Positions 1 through 6,067 of a stretch of 8,860 nucleotides of DNA are shown here, in pieces. Numbering within the stretch: the stretch's first letter is position 1; each line of letters begins with the position of its first letter. A model generated the notes under the pieces. That model did no database searches and had not been told where the DNA came from. It saw nothing but the letters and a program-made list of their open reading frames with translations. Where the stretch lies: positions 1 through 8,860 of the forward strand of contig CAUDDP010000077.1 of the NCBI GenBank assembly GCA_958448395.1. The letters run 5' to 3'. The DNA is from an uncultured Oscillospiraceae bacterium (lineage in GTDB: Bacteria > Bacillota > Clostridia > Oscillospirales > Ruminococcaceae). A program made the translations under genes and the position numbers.

Positions 1-332
1 CTGCCGAATGCAGTGACAATTTTTTTTGCAAGAGAAGCACCGATCCCTTTGATGACACCAGAAGAGAGATACCGCTGAATATTCACAGCATCCGCTGGCA
101 GCTTTCGTTCCACATACTGTGCCTGAAACTGTACCCCAAATCGCACATGATTGACATAAACGCCATCCAGTGCCAGTTGTTCCCCTTCTTCGATGTCACC
201 CAGTTCTCCAACTACAGTAATCAGTGTACCACCTGCATCCAAATCAAGAACCGTATACCCATTTTGCTCATTGCGGTACAAAACGTGTTCCACTGCACCC
301 TCTATATGCAGCGTTGCCTGTTCCAAGTGCAT
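1..332 (-). CDS. recD2: RecD2-type ATP-dependent DNA helicase, N-terminal fragment (cut by window edge)
   Basis: About 110 codons are present and the gene continues beyond base 1. Translation from ATG 332 opens MHLEQATLHIEGAVEHVLYR and contains NEQNGYTVLDLD (residues 21-32), VVGELGDIEEGEQL (40-53) and YVNHVRFGVQFQ (59-70). This is the N-terminal OB-like domain that precedes the helix-hairpin-helix region in RecD2 (RecD/TraA-family SF1B helicases). The first hairpin, SGVIKGIGASLAKKIV, is at 91-106. The ATPase motifs lie outside the window. RecD2 is a 5'-3' helicase linked to recombination and repair in bacteria without RecBCD. The start is uncertain: AAAGGAG ends only 2 bases before this ATG, while an in-frame TTG at 326 (codon 3) is 8 bases from it; an AGGA further upstream would suit the ATG. 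The gene lies 33 bp after the small membrane protein and probably shares its transcript. The family call is by recognition of these motifs, not by a search. Confidence 0.85.
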   Translation of the reverse strand, partial: MHLEQATLHIEGAVEHVLYRNEQNGYTVLDLDAGGTLITVVGELGDIEEGEQLALDGVYVNHVRFGVQFQAQYVERKLPADAVNIQRYLSSGVIKGIGASLAKKIVTAFG

Positions 333-365
333 CTCTCCTTTCCTGCTCAATCGGTTTCCTTTTTA

Positions 366-749
366 TTATACTATTTCTTTTGACAAAATGCAATCATTTT
401 TCGACGGAAAACGAGTATCCAATAAAATTTTCTCCAGCTCTGAAAACGTTCCGCATTGAAAGCGGGAATGCGTTTTACAATATTGCCGAATCTCTACGGT
501 TTGTTCTGTTTCCTCTACTGGAAGCAGCAGATAAATGACCGCCGTTTGCAGAGATTCCTGCCACTGTAAATCAGAAAACAAATGATTCAACTCTGCCTGC
601 CAATCTGGATGAAATTCGAGCATGGGAAGCAGTAGGTAGCAAGCTGCTGGTTTCTTCTGCGGATACAATTTTCTTCTGGTACAAATACAAATTCCTTCAA
701 TCAACGCCAGAATGGCAACCAGAAAGGCAATGCTAAACAGGATCGCCAT
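366..749 (-). CDS. Small single-pass membrane protein, unknown function
   Basis: This is a 127-residue protein I do not recognise. Residues 3-23 (ILFSIAFLVAILALIEGICI) form one clear hydrophobic membrane segment. It is followed by the positive stretch TRRKLYPQKK, which predicts a short outside N-terminus and a cytoplasmic domain of about 100 residues. That domain has hydrophobic strands (CYLLLPML at 37-44; AVIYLLLPVEE at 70-80) and acidic helix-like stretches, so it reads as a folded domain, with cysteines at 37, 91, 99 and 120. I chose ATG 749 because AAGGGGAG lies 9 bases upstream; an in-frame ATG at 773 would put 8 residues on top of that ribosome binding site. It sits between the terminator after ogt and recD2 (33-bp gap), so the two are probably co-transcribed from the promoter-like sequence at 793-821. 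Function cannot be assigned. Confidence 0.75.
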   Translation of the reverse strand: MAILFSIAFLVAILALIEGICICTRRKLYPQKKPAACYLLLPMLEFHPDWQAELNHLFSDLQWQESLQTAVIYLLLPVEETEQTVEIRQYCKTHSRFQCGTFSELEKILLDTRFPSKNDCILSKEIV

Positions 750-792
750 AAAATATCGCTCCCCTTCTGTCACAATCTGTTATGGATGATAT

Positions 793-821
793 ATTGTATG
801 CAGTCAGGCAGAAAATGTGCA
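793..821 (-). promoter_or_regulatory. Probable sigma-A promoter for the membrane protein-recD2 unit
   Basis: On the minus strand a TGCACA -35 (816-821, 4 of 6 matches) and a TACAAT -10 (793-798, 5 of 6) are separated by exactly 17 bp. The -10 lies about 43 bp before the chosen start codon at 749. The -35 directly abuts the terminator hairpin of the upstream gene, as expected where one unit ends and the next begins. The -35 is weak, so this is a moderate call. Confidence 0.4.
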
Positions 822-861
822 GAAAATTGCCGTTCGATATTCCTATCAAACGGCAATTTTC
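822..861 (-). terminator. Terminator hairpin after ogt (18-bp stem, GGAA tetraloop)
   Basis: Bases 822-839 and 844-861 are complementary over 18 positions around a 4-base loop. The only imperfect pair (835 with 848) is C-A in plus-strand RNA but a U-G wobble in minus-strand RNA, and only the minus strand gives a GGAA (GNRA-type) loop. Both details say the element acts in minus-strand RNA. The tail after the stem (TGCACATTTTC) is only moderately T-rich, but the stem itself ends in AATTTTC. The first bases of the stem include the last two bases of the ogt stop codon (860-862). Confidence 0.75.
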
Positions 862-1375
862 AAATAGTCCAGTTATTTCCAGTTTCATGTTGCAGCAACC
901 AACATTTTCGCTCCAAACCAGATGCATAGCCAATTAAACTGCCATTTGTTCCAATGACACGATGACAGGGAATTACAATCGAAATCGGATTTCGACCGAC
1001 TGCACCACCAATTGCTTGTGCAGACATCTTTTGTTTTCCCATCTGCACTGCCAATTCTACTGCAAGCTGTCCATAGGAAACTGTTTTTCCATATGGAATT
1101 TGCAGCAAGCGTTTCCACACAAGCTGTTGAAATGCTGTTCCTTTTATGAAAAGTGGCAAAGCATATGGATCTGGTCGCTGTCCCGCAAAATAATCATCCA
1201 GCCATGCCGCAGCTGTCCGCAAAACAGGCAGAGCCGCACCATCTGTCAAATCCGATGGTAATTTTTCCATTCCCTCTATGAAAATGTTTGTAATTTGTGC
1301 TCCATTACTGAGAATTACAAGTCTTCCCAACTCTGCATGAGAATATACCAGTTTGTATCTTTTCTTATTCTCCAT
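860..1375 (-). CDS. ogt: Methylated-DNA--protein-cysteine methyltransferase (Ogt type)
   Basis: This 171-residue suicide enzyme takes the methyl group from O6-methylguanine onto its own cysteine. The active-site block VIPCHRVIG (residues 134-142, nucleophile Cys137) is intact. The family's DNA-binding helix-turn-helix region is visible in FQQLVWKRLLQIPYGKTVSY (82-101) and in SAQAIGGAVGRNPISIVIP (118-136); the substrate-pocket tail is GSLIGYASGLERK (145-157). Length matches single-domain Ogt/AGT proteins, with no Ada metal domain. I chose ATG 1375, which has GAAGGGGGAGG just before it and gives the usual family N-terminus. An earlier in-frame ATG at 1450 overlaps the hydE stop (ATGA) but adds 25 non-conserved residues and has no good ribosome binding site. 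It follows hydE directly and is probably co-transcribed and perhaps translationally coupled. Its stop codon lies in the terminator stem. Confidence 0.93.
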   Translation of the reverse strand: MENKKRYKLVYSHAELGRLVILSNGAQITNIFIEGMEKLPSDLTDGAALPVLRTAAAWLDDYFAGQRPDPYALPLFIKGTAFQQLVWKRLLQIPYGKTVSYGQLAVELAVQMGKQKMSAQAIGGAVGRNPISIVIPCHRVIGTNGSLIGYASGLERKCWLLQHETGNNWTI

Positions 1376-1446
1376 ACCTCCCCCTTCTTTTTCCTCACGA
1401 AAATCGACTCCATCATTTGAAAATTGATTTCCGTGCTTTTTCCTTA

Positions 1447-2484
1447 TCATCTATCTTTTTTCCGTTTCACATTTCCAATATCGGTAACAATTTGATAACC
1501 TGCCGCCTGTACTCGCTGTTCCAGACAATGACGACACTGTGCTGCCTCTTCTCCGGTACAAATTTTATCATCATATAAAGTATAGAGCGTTCGTACCCGA
1601 ACCGGTGACAGATTCGGCATCACAACATTCGCACCTGCCTGCAAGCCCAATTCTCGCCCCTGTGGATGAATCGTTCCCAATGCAGTTGTTGCTGGAATCA
1701 ATGCATACGGAAATAGTAACCGCAAAATAGATAGCAATCGCAGCGTCATCTGCAAACTGCCATTCGGATACCCAGCAAACGGCGTATCCTTTTGTGCAAT
1801 ATACGGACCAATGCCAATCATATCTGGTTGCAGCTCCCGTAAAAACTGTAAGTCCTCTAATAAATTGGAAATCGTCTGTCCCGGAGATCCCACCATAAAG
1901 CCAGAACCGACCTGATAGCCGATTTCTTTTAAATCATATAGACAACGTTTCCGATTCTCCAATGACATGGAAGCAGGATGCAAATACTGATAATGTGCCA
2001 AATTCGCAGTTTCATGCCGCAGCAGGTATCGGGTTGCACCAGCATGGCAATATGCCTGATAACTCTCCCGTTTTTTTTCACCAATGGAAAGCGTCACCGC
2101 ACAGTCAGGAAACCGCTCCCGAATGGCAGAAACAACGGCACAGATCCATGTATCTGTAGCAGCAGGATCTTCTCCACCCTGCAATACAAATGTCCGGAAA
2201 CCAAGAGCATACCCCTCTTTACAACAGGAAAGGATTTCCTCCTTGTCTAACCGATAGCGAACTGCCTGCTGATTGCCACAGCGAATCCCGCAATAGTAGC
2301 AATTGTTCTTGCAGATATTGGTGTATTCAATTAACCCTCGAATATAGACGGCATCTCCATAGATTTTCCTTCTAATCTGATCAGCAGCTTGCCGCAAAAC
2401 CACATCCCACTGATCGTGCATTAGTAGCTGCTGCAATGCATCTGTATCCAGCTTGCGTTGCTGTATGATGGTCTCCATTTGCAT
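1447..2484 (-). CDS. hydE: [FeFe]-hydrogenase maturation radical SAM enzyme HydE
   Basis: This is a 345-residue radical SAM protein. The cluster motif is CKNNCYYC (Cys58, Cys62, Cys65). HydE-typical blocks follow: YRLDKEEIL (77-85), LGFRTFVLQGGED (94-106), TLSIGEKKRESYQ (131-143), RYLLRHETA (152-160), GYQVGSGFMVGSPGQT (189-204), IGIGPYIAQKDTPF (223-236), IPATTALGTIHPQGRELG (263-280), ANVVMPNLSP (285-294). A C-terminal CX7CX2C (Cys309, Cys317, Cys320) matches the accessory iron-sulfur site known in some HydE proteins and argues against BioB or PylB. HydE acts with HydF and HydG to build the H-cluster of [FeFe] hydrogenase in the cytoplasm; those partners are not in this window. Start: ATG 2484 has AAAGGA about 12 bases upstream; ATG 2508 (8 more residues) is possible with a weaker site. 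The frame also stays open upstream to a TTG at 2526. No own promoter was seen; read-through past the hpf terminator is possible. Confidence 0.88.
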   Translation of the reverse strand: MQMETIIQQRKLDTDALQQLLMHDQWDVVLRQAADQIRRKIYGDAVYIRGLIEYTNICKNNCYYCGIRCGNQQAVRYRLDKEEILSCCKEGYALGFRTFVLQGGEDPAATDTWICAVVSAIRERFPDCAVTLSIGEKKRESYQAYCHAGATRYLLRHETANLAHYQYLHPASMSLENRKRCLYDLKEIGYQVGSGFMVGSPGQTISNLLEDLQFLRELQPDMIGIGPYIAQKDTPFAGYPNGSLQMTLRLLSILRLLFPYALIPATTALGTIHPQGRELGLQAGANVVMPNLSPVRVRTLYTLYDDKICTGEEAAQCRHCLEQRVQAAGYQIVTDIGNVKRKKDR

Positions 2485-2526
2485 GTTGCATCTTTTTCCT
2501 TTCTCCATTTCATCCAAAACAAACAA

Positions 2527-2560
2527 CAGGGGGACTTCGTTTTTACAGCGAAGTCCCCTG
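2527..2560 (-). terminator. Rho-independent terminator after hpf
   Basis: The arms 2530-2539 and 2549-2558 form a perfect 10-bp stem (GGGGACTTCG with CGAAGTCCCC). It is extended by two more pairs past a single bulged G, around a 9-base loop. In minus-strand RNA the stem is followed by TTGTTTGTTTTGG, a T-rich tail. It lies 34 bp after the hpf stop and 42 bp before the hydE start, so it would partly or wholly separate the two genes. Confidence 0.8.
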
Positions 2561-2594
2561 ATACGATTCTGTCACATTTTTAGCGAAGCATTTC

Positions 2595-3119
2595 TTACTC
2601 CAAAACTGGCTCCAAAACAGCATACTTACCGTCTGCACGCTTATAAACCACGTTGGTTTCTCCAGTGTTGGCATTCAGGAACATAAAGAATGTATGCCCC
2701 AGCAGATTCATTTGCAGAATAGCCTCTTCCACATCCATCGGATGCATGACAAACTTCTTGTGCCGAATCACCTCATAATCTGACTCTACCACAACGTCCT
2801 CATAGACATCCTGAAAGGCAGATTCCTTCAGTTTCTTTTCCACACGAGTTTTGTTCCGCCGAATCTGCCGGATAATCTTATCAATAGCAGCATCCAGTGC
2901 ATCTTCCTTGTCCACAGCAGACTGCTCTGCACGGTACATCATATTATTATAATCGACCGTCAATTCAATTACGATCAGATTTTTGTGTGTTGCCATCGTA
3001 ATTTTTGCGTCTGCTTCTTCACCAAAAAACTTGTCCAGCTTAGAATTCAGCCGCTTTTCAGCATACTCCGTAAAGTTTTGTGGTATTTGCATCTTCTTTG
3101 CAGTAATTGTCATTTTCAT
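2595..3119 (-). CDS. hpf: Ribosome hibernation promoting factor, long form
   Basis: This 174-residue protein has the two-part layout of long HPF/YfiA. The N-terminal ribosome-binding domain (about residues 1-100) begins MKMTITAKKMQI, continues EYAEKRLNSKLDKFF (18-32), and has the basic helix DKIIRQIRRNKTRVEKKLKE (80-99). After a short linker, the C-terminal dimerisation domain (about 117-172) reads VIRHKKFVMHPMDVEEAI (117-134), NLLGHTFFMFLNANTGETNV (138-157) and VYKRADGKYAVLEP (158-171). Long HPF stalls translation in stationary phase by pairing 70S ribosomes into 100S dimers. ATG 3119 is the start because AGGGAGG lies 9 bases upstream and the family N-terminus begins there; the open frame continues upstream to 3200 without homology. 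It has its own consensus promoter with an unusually long leader (about 100 nt) and its own terminator. Confidence 0.95.
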   Translation of the reverse strand: MKMTITAKKMQIPQNFTEYAEKRLNSKLDKFFGEEADAKITMATHKNLIVIELTVDYNNMMYRAEQSAVDKEDALDAAIDKIIRQIRRNKTRVEKKLKESAFQDVYEDVVVESDYEVIRHKKFVMHPMDVEEAILQMNLLGHTFFMFLNANTGETNVVYKRADGKYAVLEPVLE

Positions 3120-3227
3120 AGTACGTTTCCTCCCTAAATCCAAATGAGATGCTACATGCAGCAGTTCTCTTTTAGATAGTATTTCCATCCTGTCCTGCAC
3201 AAAACGCTTTACAGAATGTTCTCCTAC

Positions 3228-3256
3228 ATTATAGCATATCGAACAAAAAAAGTCAA
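3228..3256 (-). promoter_or_regulatory. Consensus sigma-A promoter of hpf
   Basis: On the minus strand TTGACT (3251-3256) and a perfect TATAAT (3228-3233) are separated by 17 bp. Transcription should begin near 3221, giving a leader of about 100 nt before the hpf ATG at 3119. A T-run begins right after the -35 box, inside the spacer. Confidence 0.85.
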
Positions 3257-3259
3257 TAG

Positions 3260-3376
3260 GCTTTGTGGATTTTATTCAATTTCATCAAAAAAGTCGAAAA
3301 CAAAACGGAATGGTATAAAAAGCGATGATAAAAAATAAAAATAGCAAAAATATTCTGCTTTATATAGTGTAATCAT
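3260..3376. other. AT-rich intergenic gap between the glycosyltransferase and hpf
   Basis: No gene is supported here. On the minus strand, after the glycosyltransferase stop, there is only a weak inverted repeat, AGCAGAATATTTTTGCT (3343-3359). It is followed by T-rich sequence (TATTTTTATTTTTTATC) that could act as a weak terminator before the hpf promoter. Confidence 0.3.
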
Positions 3377-4507
3377 TTACTCACACTGCTGCACAAATTC
3401 ACAGATATCTCTTGCAGCATATGGTTTTGCAACCTGAGAAGCATGTCGAACCAATTGTCGCAGCCGTATATTATCAAACAACAAATCTGCTGCACAAGCA
3501 CCCGAAAACCGATATTTTTCCGGTACACAGACAGCATCATACTGCATCAGAAAATCCACATTCTTCTCTTCCTGTCCCGGAATTGGTTTGCTGACAATAA
3601 TCGGCAAAGAAGCAGCCAAGGCTTCCGCCGTGGTAATGCCACCCGGCTTAGTGATAATACAATCTGATGCTGCCATCAAAAGTGGTACCTGCTGTGTGAA
3701 ACCATAAATATATACAGCATGAGAAAAGCTACCAGATGCCTGTAATTGTAACAATGTATCTTGGCTTTCTATATTCCTTCCACAGACTACAATAATCTGC
3801 ATGGGATTTTGTGCATACTGATCTATCTCCTGAACTGTCTTTACCAAATTTCCATAACCGATACCACCGCCCATTACCAACGCCGTTGGTAGGTCTGTTG
3901 AAATTTCCAACCTCTTCCGTGCCGTTATTTTCTCTGGGGGCTCTGCAAATGCAGAGGAAACGGGTATTCCAAAGTCTTTTAGTTGCTTCATATCAAATCC
4001 TTTTTTCTCCGCTGCTGGCATCAATGATGCATGAGGAAGGATAAAATAATCATTGGCAGTACAATCACACCAATATGGATGAATTGTAAAGTCTGTCAAG
4101 ACACCAAATGTTGGCAGTGTAATCGCTTGACAATGCTTCAGTGTTTGCAGCAGCACACCAGCGAATGGATGCGTAAAGACCACATGGGTAACATTCTGGT
4201 CATGCAGATACTGCTCCATACTCTGCAAATTAGATGTACTGGCAATCAATCTAGGTGGTATTTTAAATGCAGTGTCATGCAATGCCACACCGTATCCAAT
4301 TTTCCAAACCAACCGAAATCGTTTGGTCAACTGGTCATAACCATCTGAAATCAACTTTGCTGCCATAGGGGAAAGGTATTGAAACAAATCCATAACATGA
4401 CATTCTGTCCCCATTCGGTCAAATTGCTCTTTCAATGCGGCGGCGGCGGAATTATGTCCATTCCCAGCTGTAACAGACAAAATTAAAACGTTGCGATATT
4501 TTTTCAT
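3377..4507 (-). CDS. GT28-family glycolipid glycosyltransferase (MGDG synthase / UgtP-like)
   Basis: This 376-residue protein has the two-domain GT-B layout of the MGDG synthase/UgtP/MurG superfamily. The N-terminal glycine-rich loop is SVTAGNGHNSAAAAL (11-25), followed by VVFTHPFAGVLLQTL (109-123) and the segment FGVLTDFTIHPYW (134-146). The C-terminal UDP-sugar domain has VMGGGIGYGN (211-220), VVCGRN (240-245) and the nucleotide-sugar signature TKPGGITTAEALAASLPII (286-304) with GQEEKN (311-316). There is no membrane segment, so it would act at the inner leaflet, transferring a sugar to diacylglycerol or a related lipid to make glycolipids or lipoteichoic acid anchors. Donor and acceptor cannot be told from sequence. 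ATG 4507 is chosen because GGGGA lies 8 bases upstream; the open frame reaching 4567 includes the promoter -10. It is a single-gene unit facing hpf. Confidence 0.88.
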   Translation of the reverse strand: MKKYRNVLILSVTAGNGHNSAAAALKEQFDRMGTECHVMDLFQYLSPMAAKLISDGYDQLTKRFRLVWKIGYGVALHDTAFKIPPRLIASTSNLQSMEQYLHDQNVTHVVFTHPFAGVLLQTLKHCQAITLPTFGVLTDFTIHPYWCDCTANDYFILPHASLMPAAEKKGFDMKQLKDFGIPVSSAFAEPPEKITARKRLEISTDLPTALVMGGGIGYGNLVKTVQEIDQYAQNPMQIIVVCGRNIESQDTLLQLQASGSFSHAVYIYGFTQQVPLLMAASDCIITKPGGITTAEALAASLPIIVSKPIPGQEEKNVDFLMQYDAVCVPEKYRFSGACAADLLFDNIRLRQLVRHASQVAKPYAARDICEFVQQCE

Positions 4508-4546
4508 GTGTATTCCCCTGTCAATTTGATTTTTCCTGCCTTTCAT

Positions 4547-4575
4547 ATTATACACTTTTTTTGTCATAAAATCAA
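4547..4575 (-). promoter_or_regulatory. Consensus sigma-A promoter of the glycosyltransferase gene
   Basis: On the minus strand TTGATT (4570-4575) and a perfect TATAAT (4547-4552) are 17 bp apart. Transcription should start near 4540, giving a leader of about 33 nt to the ATG at 4507. This placement also rules out the upstream in-frame ATG at 4567 as the start. Confidence 0.8.
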
Positions 4576-4613
4576 GTGCGTACCATGATTTATTCTTTCC
4601 TTTTCCACACGAA

Positions 4614-4642
4614 TTGACAGGTTAAAAGCTTATTTTTACACT
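4614..4642 (+). promoter_or_regulatory. Plus-strand promoter-like sequence without an obvious gene
   Basis: A perfect TTGACA (4614-4619) is followed after 17 bp by TACACT (4637-4642, 4 of 6 matches). No open frame with a ribosome binding site follows. Transcription would run toward the 3' end of the convergent araC gene. It may be a remnant or drive an antisense RNA, or be chance in AT-rich DNA. Confidence 0.35.
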
Positions 4643-4748
4643 GCAAAGAAAAAACCTTAGAACACGGATTGCATTCCATCATCCTATATTTAAACGTATC
4701 AATATAATTTAATAATATATAATAAATTTATTTAGAATTATGGAATAT
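4643..4748. other. Very AT-rich gap downstream of the AraC-family gene
   Basis: No gene and no GC-rich terminator stem are visible. The stretch around 4695-4740 is almost pure A and T, with small palindromes such as AATAAATTTATT (4722-4733), so termination of the AraC-family gene is not explained by a classic hairpin. The sharp rise in A+T makes this a candidate left edge of the metal cassette. Confidence 0.4.
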
Positions 4749-5750
4749 TTATTTTATAAAAAGATGCTGTTTCCGATACTCTGTTGGAAGCATTCCAAAC
4801 ATTTCTCTGAATGCTGTCGTAAATTTACTTTGACTGTCATATCCTACACGTTTGGCTATGGAAGCAATACTATCGCCTGTTTCACAAAGCAATATTGCAG
4901 CTTTCTCCAGACGATGTTCTTTTATATGGGCTGCAATAGAAGTACCATAAACAGTTTTAAACAAGGCTTTCAATGTAGTGGCATTCATCAGGTATTGCTT
5001 TGACAGGGTTTCAATTGTAAATCGTTGATCAAGATTTTGAAGTAACTGTGCATGAATCTGCTTGATCATCTCAATCTGTTCTGACTGGTATCTCGTTATT
5101 TTTTTGCTAAAAGAATAATCTATTGTATACAAATATAGTAATAATTCCAGAACCCTTATTTTAAAATATGGTATCTGCAAATTTTCTGATTGTTCATAAA
5201 ACTGTGAAAAAATGTGTTCTGTTTTATCATTTCCTGTGATTACCGCTGACTTACCATCAGAACAAAACTTCTGATAAAGAAGTTTACCTGTAACACCACT
5301 TCCAATCAATATTTCAGGAGGTTCTTCCGTTAGCTTCTGTAAGTCAACACAAATCGTAATGCCCTCATAATAACCAAGTGGCAGAATGATTGCAGAATCC
5401 GCACACATATCCATTGTGCTAAGAGAAAAATCCCCCATTCCCAGATAGATTGCATTGTTATCTTTCAAATTACATCCGATTCGTCCATATCGACAATAAT
5501 TAATTTTCATGACAGCAGGAGATTCCATATGATGAAATGATATACTATCTGACAAAATGTCTAAAAATGATAAATCCATGCCAGGATATATAGAATAGGT
5601 TTCAATTTTTCCTTTTCCCTTGCAATCTGTATTCAAATTTTCAAGAATGGAATTCTTTTTTATATTTTCTGGAGAATGGGTTATGATTTGAACTTTACCA
5701 TCCGGAATGGCAGAAACATTCCCTTTTACCTTCTCTAATTGATGATTCAT
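4749..5750 (-). CDS. AraC-family transcriptional regulator, divergent from the metal-transport genes
   Basis: This is a 333-residue protein with the AraC/XylS DNA-binding domain at its C-terminus. The first helix-turn-helix is about 244-269 (FTIETLSKQYLMNATTLKAL). The second is about 294-326 (SIASIAKRVGYDSQSKFTTA, then F..MFGMLPTEYR), the usual family signature. Residues 1-230 are a sensor domain of the type seen in PchR/YbtA-like regulators (INYCRYGRIGCNL, 83-95); cysteines at 86, 93, 116 and 134 could bind metal, but that is a guess. ATG 5750 has AGGAGG 7 bases upstream. It is transcribed away from the HMA/ATPase genes from its own promoter at 5808-5836, and the shared 347-bp gap holds direct repeats with AraC-like spacing. 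It is probably the local activator of the transporter, responding to metal or a metal complex. Clostridial relatives next to P-type ATPases and iron transporters are familiar, but the inducer is unknown. Confidence 0.88.
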   Translation of the reverse strand: MNHQLEKVKGNVSAIPDGKVQIITHSPENIKKNSILENLNTDCKGKGKIETYSIYPGMDLSFLDILSDSISFHHMESPAVMKINYCRYGRIGCNLKDNNAIYLGMGDFSLSTMDMCADSAIILPLGYYEGITICVDLQKLTEEPPEILIGSGVTGKLLYQKFCSDGKSAVITGNDKTEHIFSQFYEQSENLQIPYFKIRVLELLLYLYTIDYSFSKKITRYQSEQIEMIKQIHAQLLQNLDQRFTIETLSKQYLMNATTLKALFKTVYGTSIAAHIKEHRLEKAAILLCETGDSIASIAKRVGYDSQSKFTTAFREMFGMLPTEYRKQHLFIK

Positions 5751-5807
5751 CCATCTTCCTCCTAATTATGCAGACATGCAATTCCCAGATGACTTTATGC
5801 TAAGTAT

Positions 5808-5836
5808 AGTATACTACAATCCCTGCAATGAATCAA
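5808..5836 (-). promoter_or_regulatory. Sigma-A promoter of the AraC-family regulator
   Basis: On the minus strand TTGATT (5831-5836) and TATACT (5808-5813) are 17 bp apart. The start site would be near 5801, about 50 nt before the ATG at 5750. Confidence 0.75.
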
Positions 5837-5841
5837 GTGTT

Positions 5842-5876
5842 TATTGTTGCATTGCACGGAAATCTATTGTTGTATT
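5842..5876. repeat. Imperfect direct repeat upstream of the regulator promoter
   Basis: TATTGTTGCATT (5842-5853) and TATTGTTGTATT (5865-5876) differ at one base and are 23 bp apart. They lie just upstream of the -35 box of the regulator's own promoter, so they could be an autoregulatory site. Low-complexity sequence makes chance a fair alternative. Confidence 0.4.
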
Positions 5877-5955
5877 TTCTCTCACGGATACCAGTCTCTC
5901 CTACACCAAGCGGAAGCCAGCTTGACCGCAGTTGCCTGTGACGGGGTATTTTGCT

Positions 5956-5987
5956 CCATTTGGAAATGATTTTAGCCCATTTGGAAA
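5956..5987. promoter_or_regulatory. Two CCATTTGGAAA direct repeats, 21-bp period (candidate AraC activator site)
   Basis: The 11-mer CCATTTGGAAA occurs at 5956-5966 and again, identical, at 5977-5987, exactly 21 bp (two helical turns) apart. The downstream copy ends 17 bp before the -35 box of the HMA/ATPase promoter. AraC-family activators typically bind direct half-sites about 21 bp apart upstream of the promoter they activate, and such a regulator is encoded next door. The assignment of the binding protein is an inference. Confidence 0.6.
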
Positions 5988-6004
5988 AGTATGCAGCGAA
6001 AGTG

Positions 6005-6033
6005 TTGACTTTCTGCACGAAGTGTAATATACT
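6005..6033 (+). promoter_or_regulatory. Sigma-A promoter of the HMA/ATPase operon
   Basis: TTGACT (6005-6010) and TATACT (6028-6033) are 17 bp apart; a perfect TATAAT overlaps at 6033-6038 but would need a 22-bp spacer. Transcription should begin near 6040-6042, right at the edge of the 26-bp palindrome. Confidence 0.82.
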
Positions 6034-6041
6034 ATAATCAG

Positions 6042-6067
6042 AACAGTTAAACATATGTTCAACTGTT
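6042..6067. promoter_or_regulatory. 26-bp near-perfect palindrome on the start site (candidate repressor operator)
   Basis: Bases 6042-6054 and 6055-6067 are inverted copies matching at 12 of 13 positions; only 6049/6060 mismatch. The core is AACATATGTT, flanked by AACAGTT and AACTGTT. It begins at the predicted transcription start of the HMA/ATPase operon, where a bound protein would block transcription. The size and AT-rich symmetry resemble operators of ArsR/SmtB metal sensors, but no such gene is in the window. As RNA the palindrome could also form a hairpin near the 5' end of the transcript. Confidence 0.65.

Noticed and set aside
4508..4567. Longer N-terminus for the glycosyltransferase
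   Set aside because: The extra codons overlap the -10 box and lie mostly upstream of the predicted transcription start, and the family N-terminus begins at the ATG at 4507.
5880..5950. Cobalamin or other known riboswitch in the GC-richer block
   Set aside because: I looked for conserved boxes on both strands and found none. The block lies upstream of, not within, either predicted transcript.
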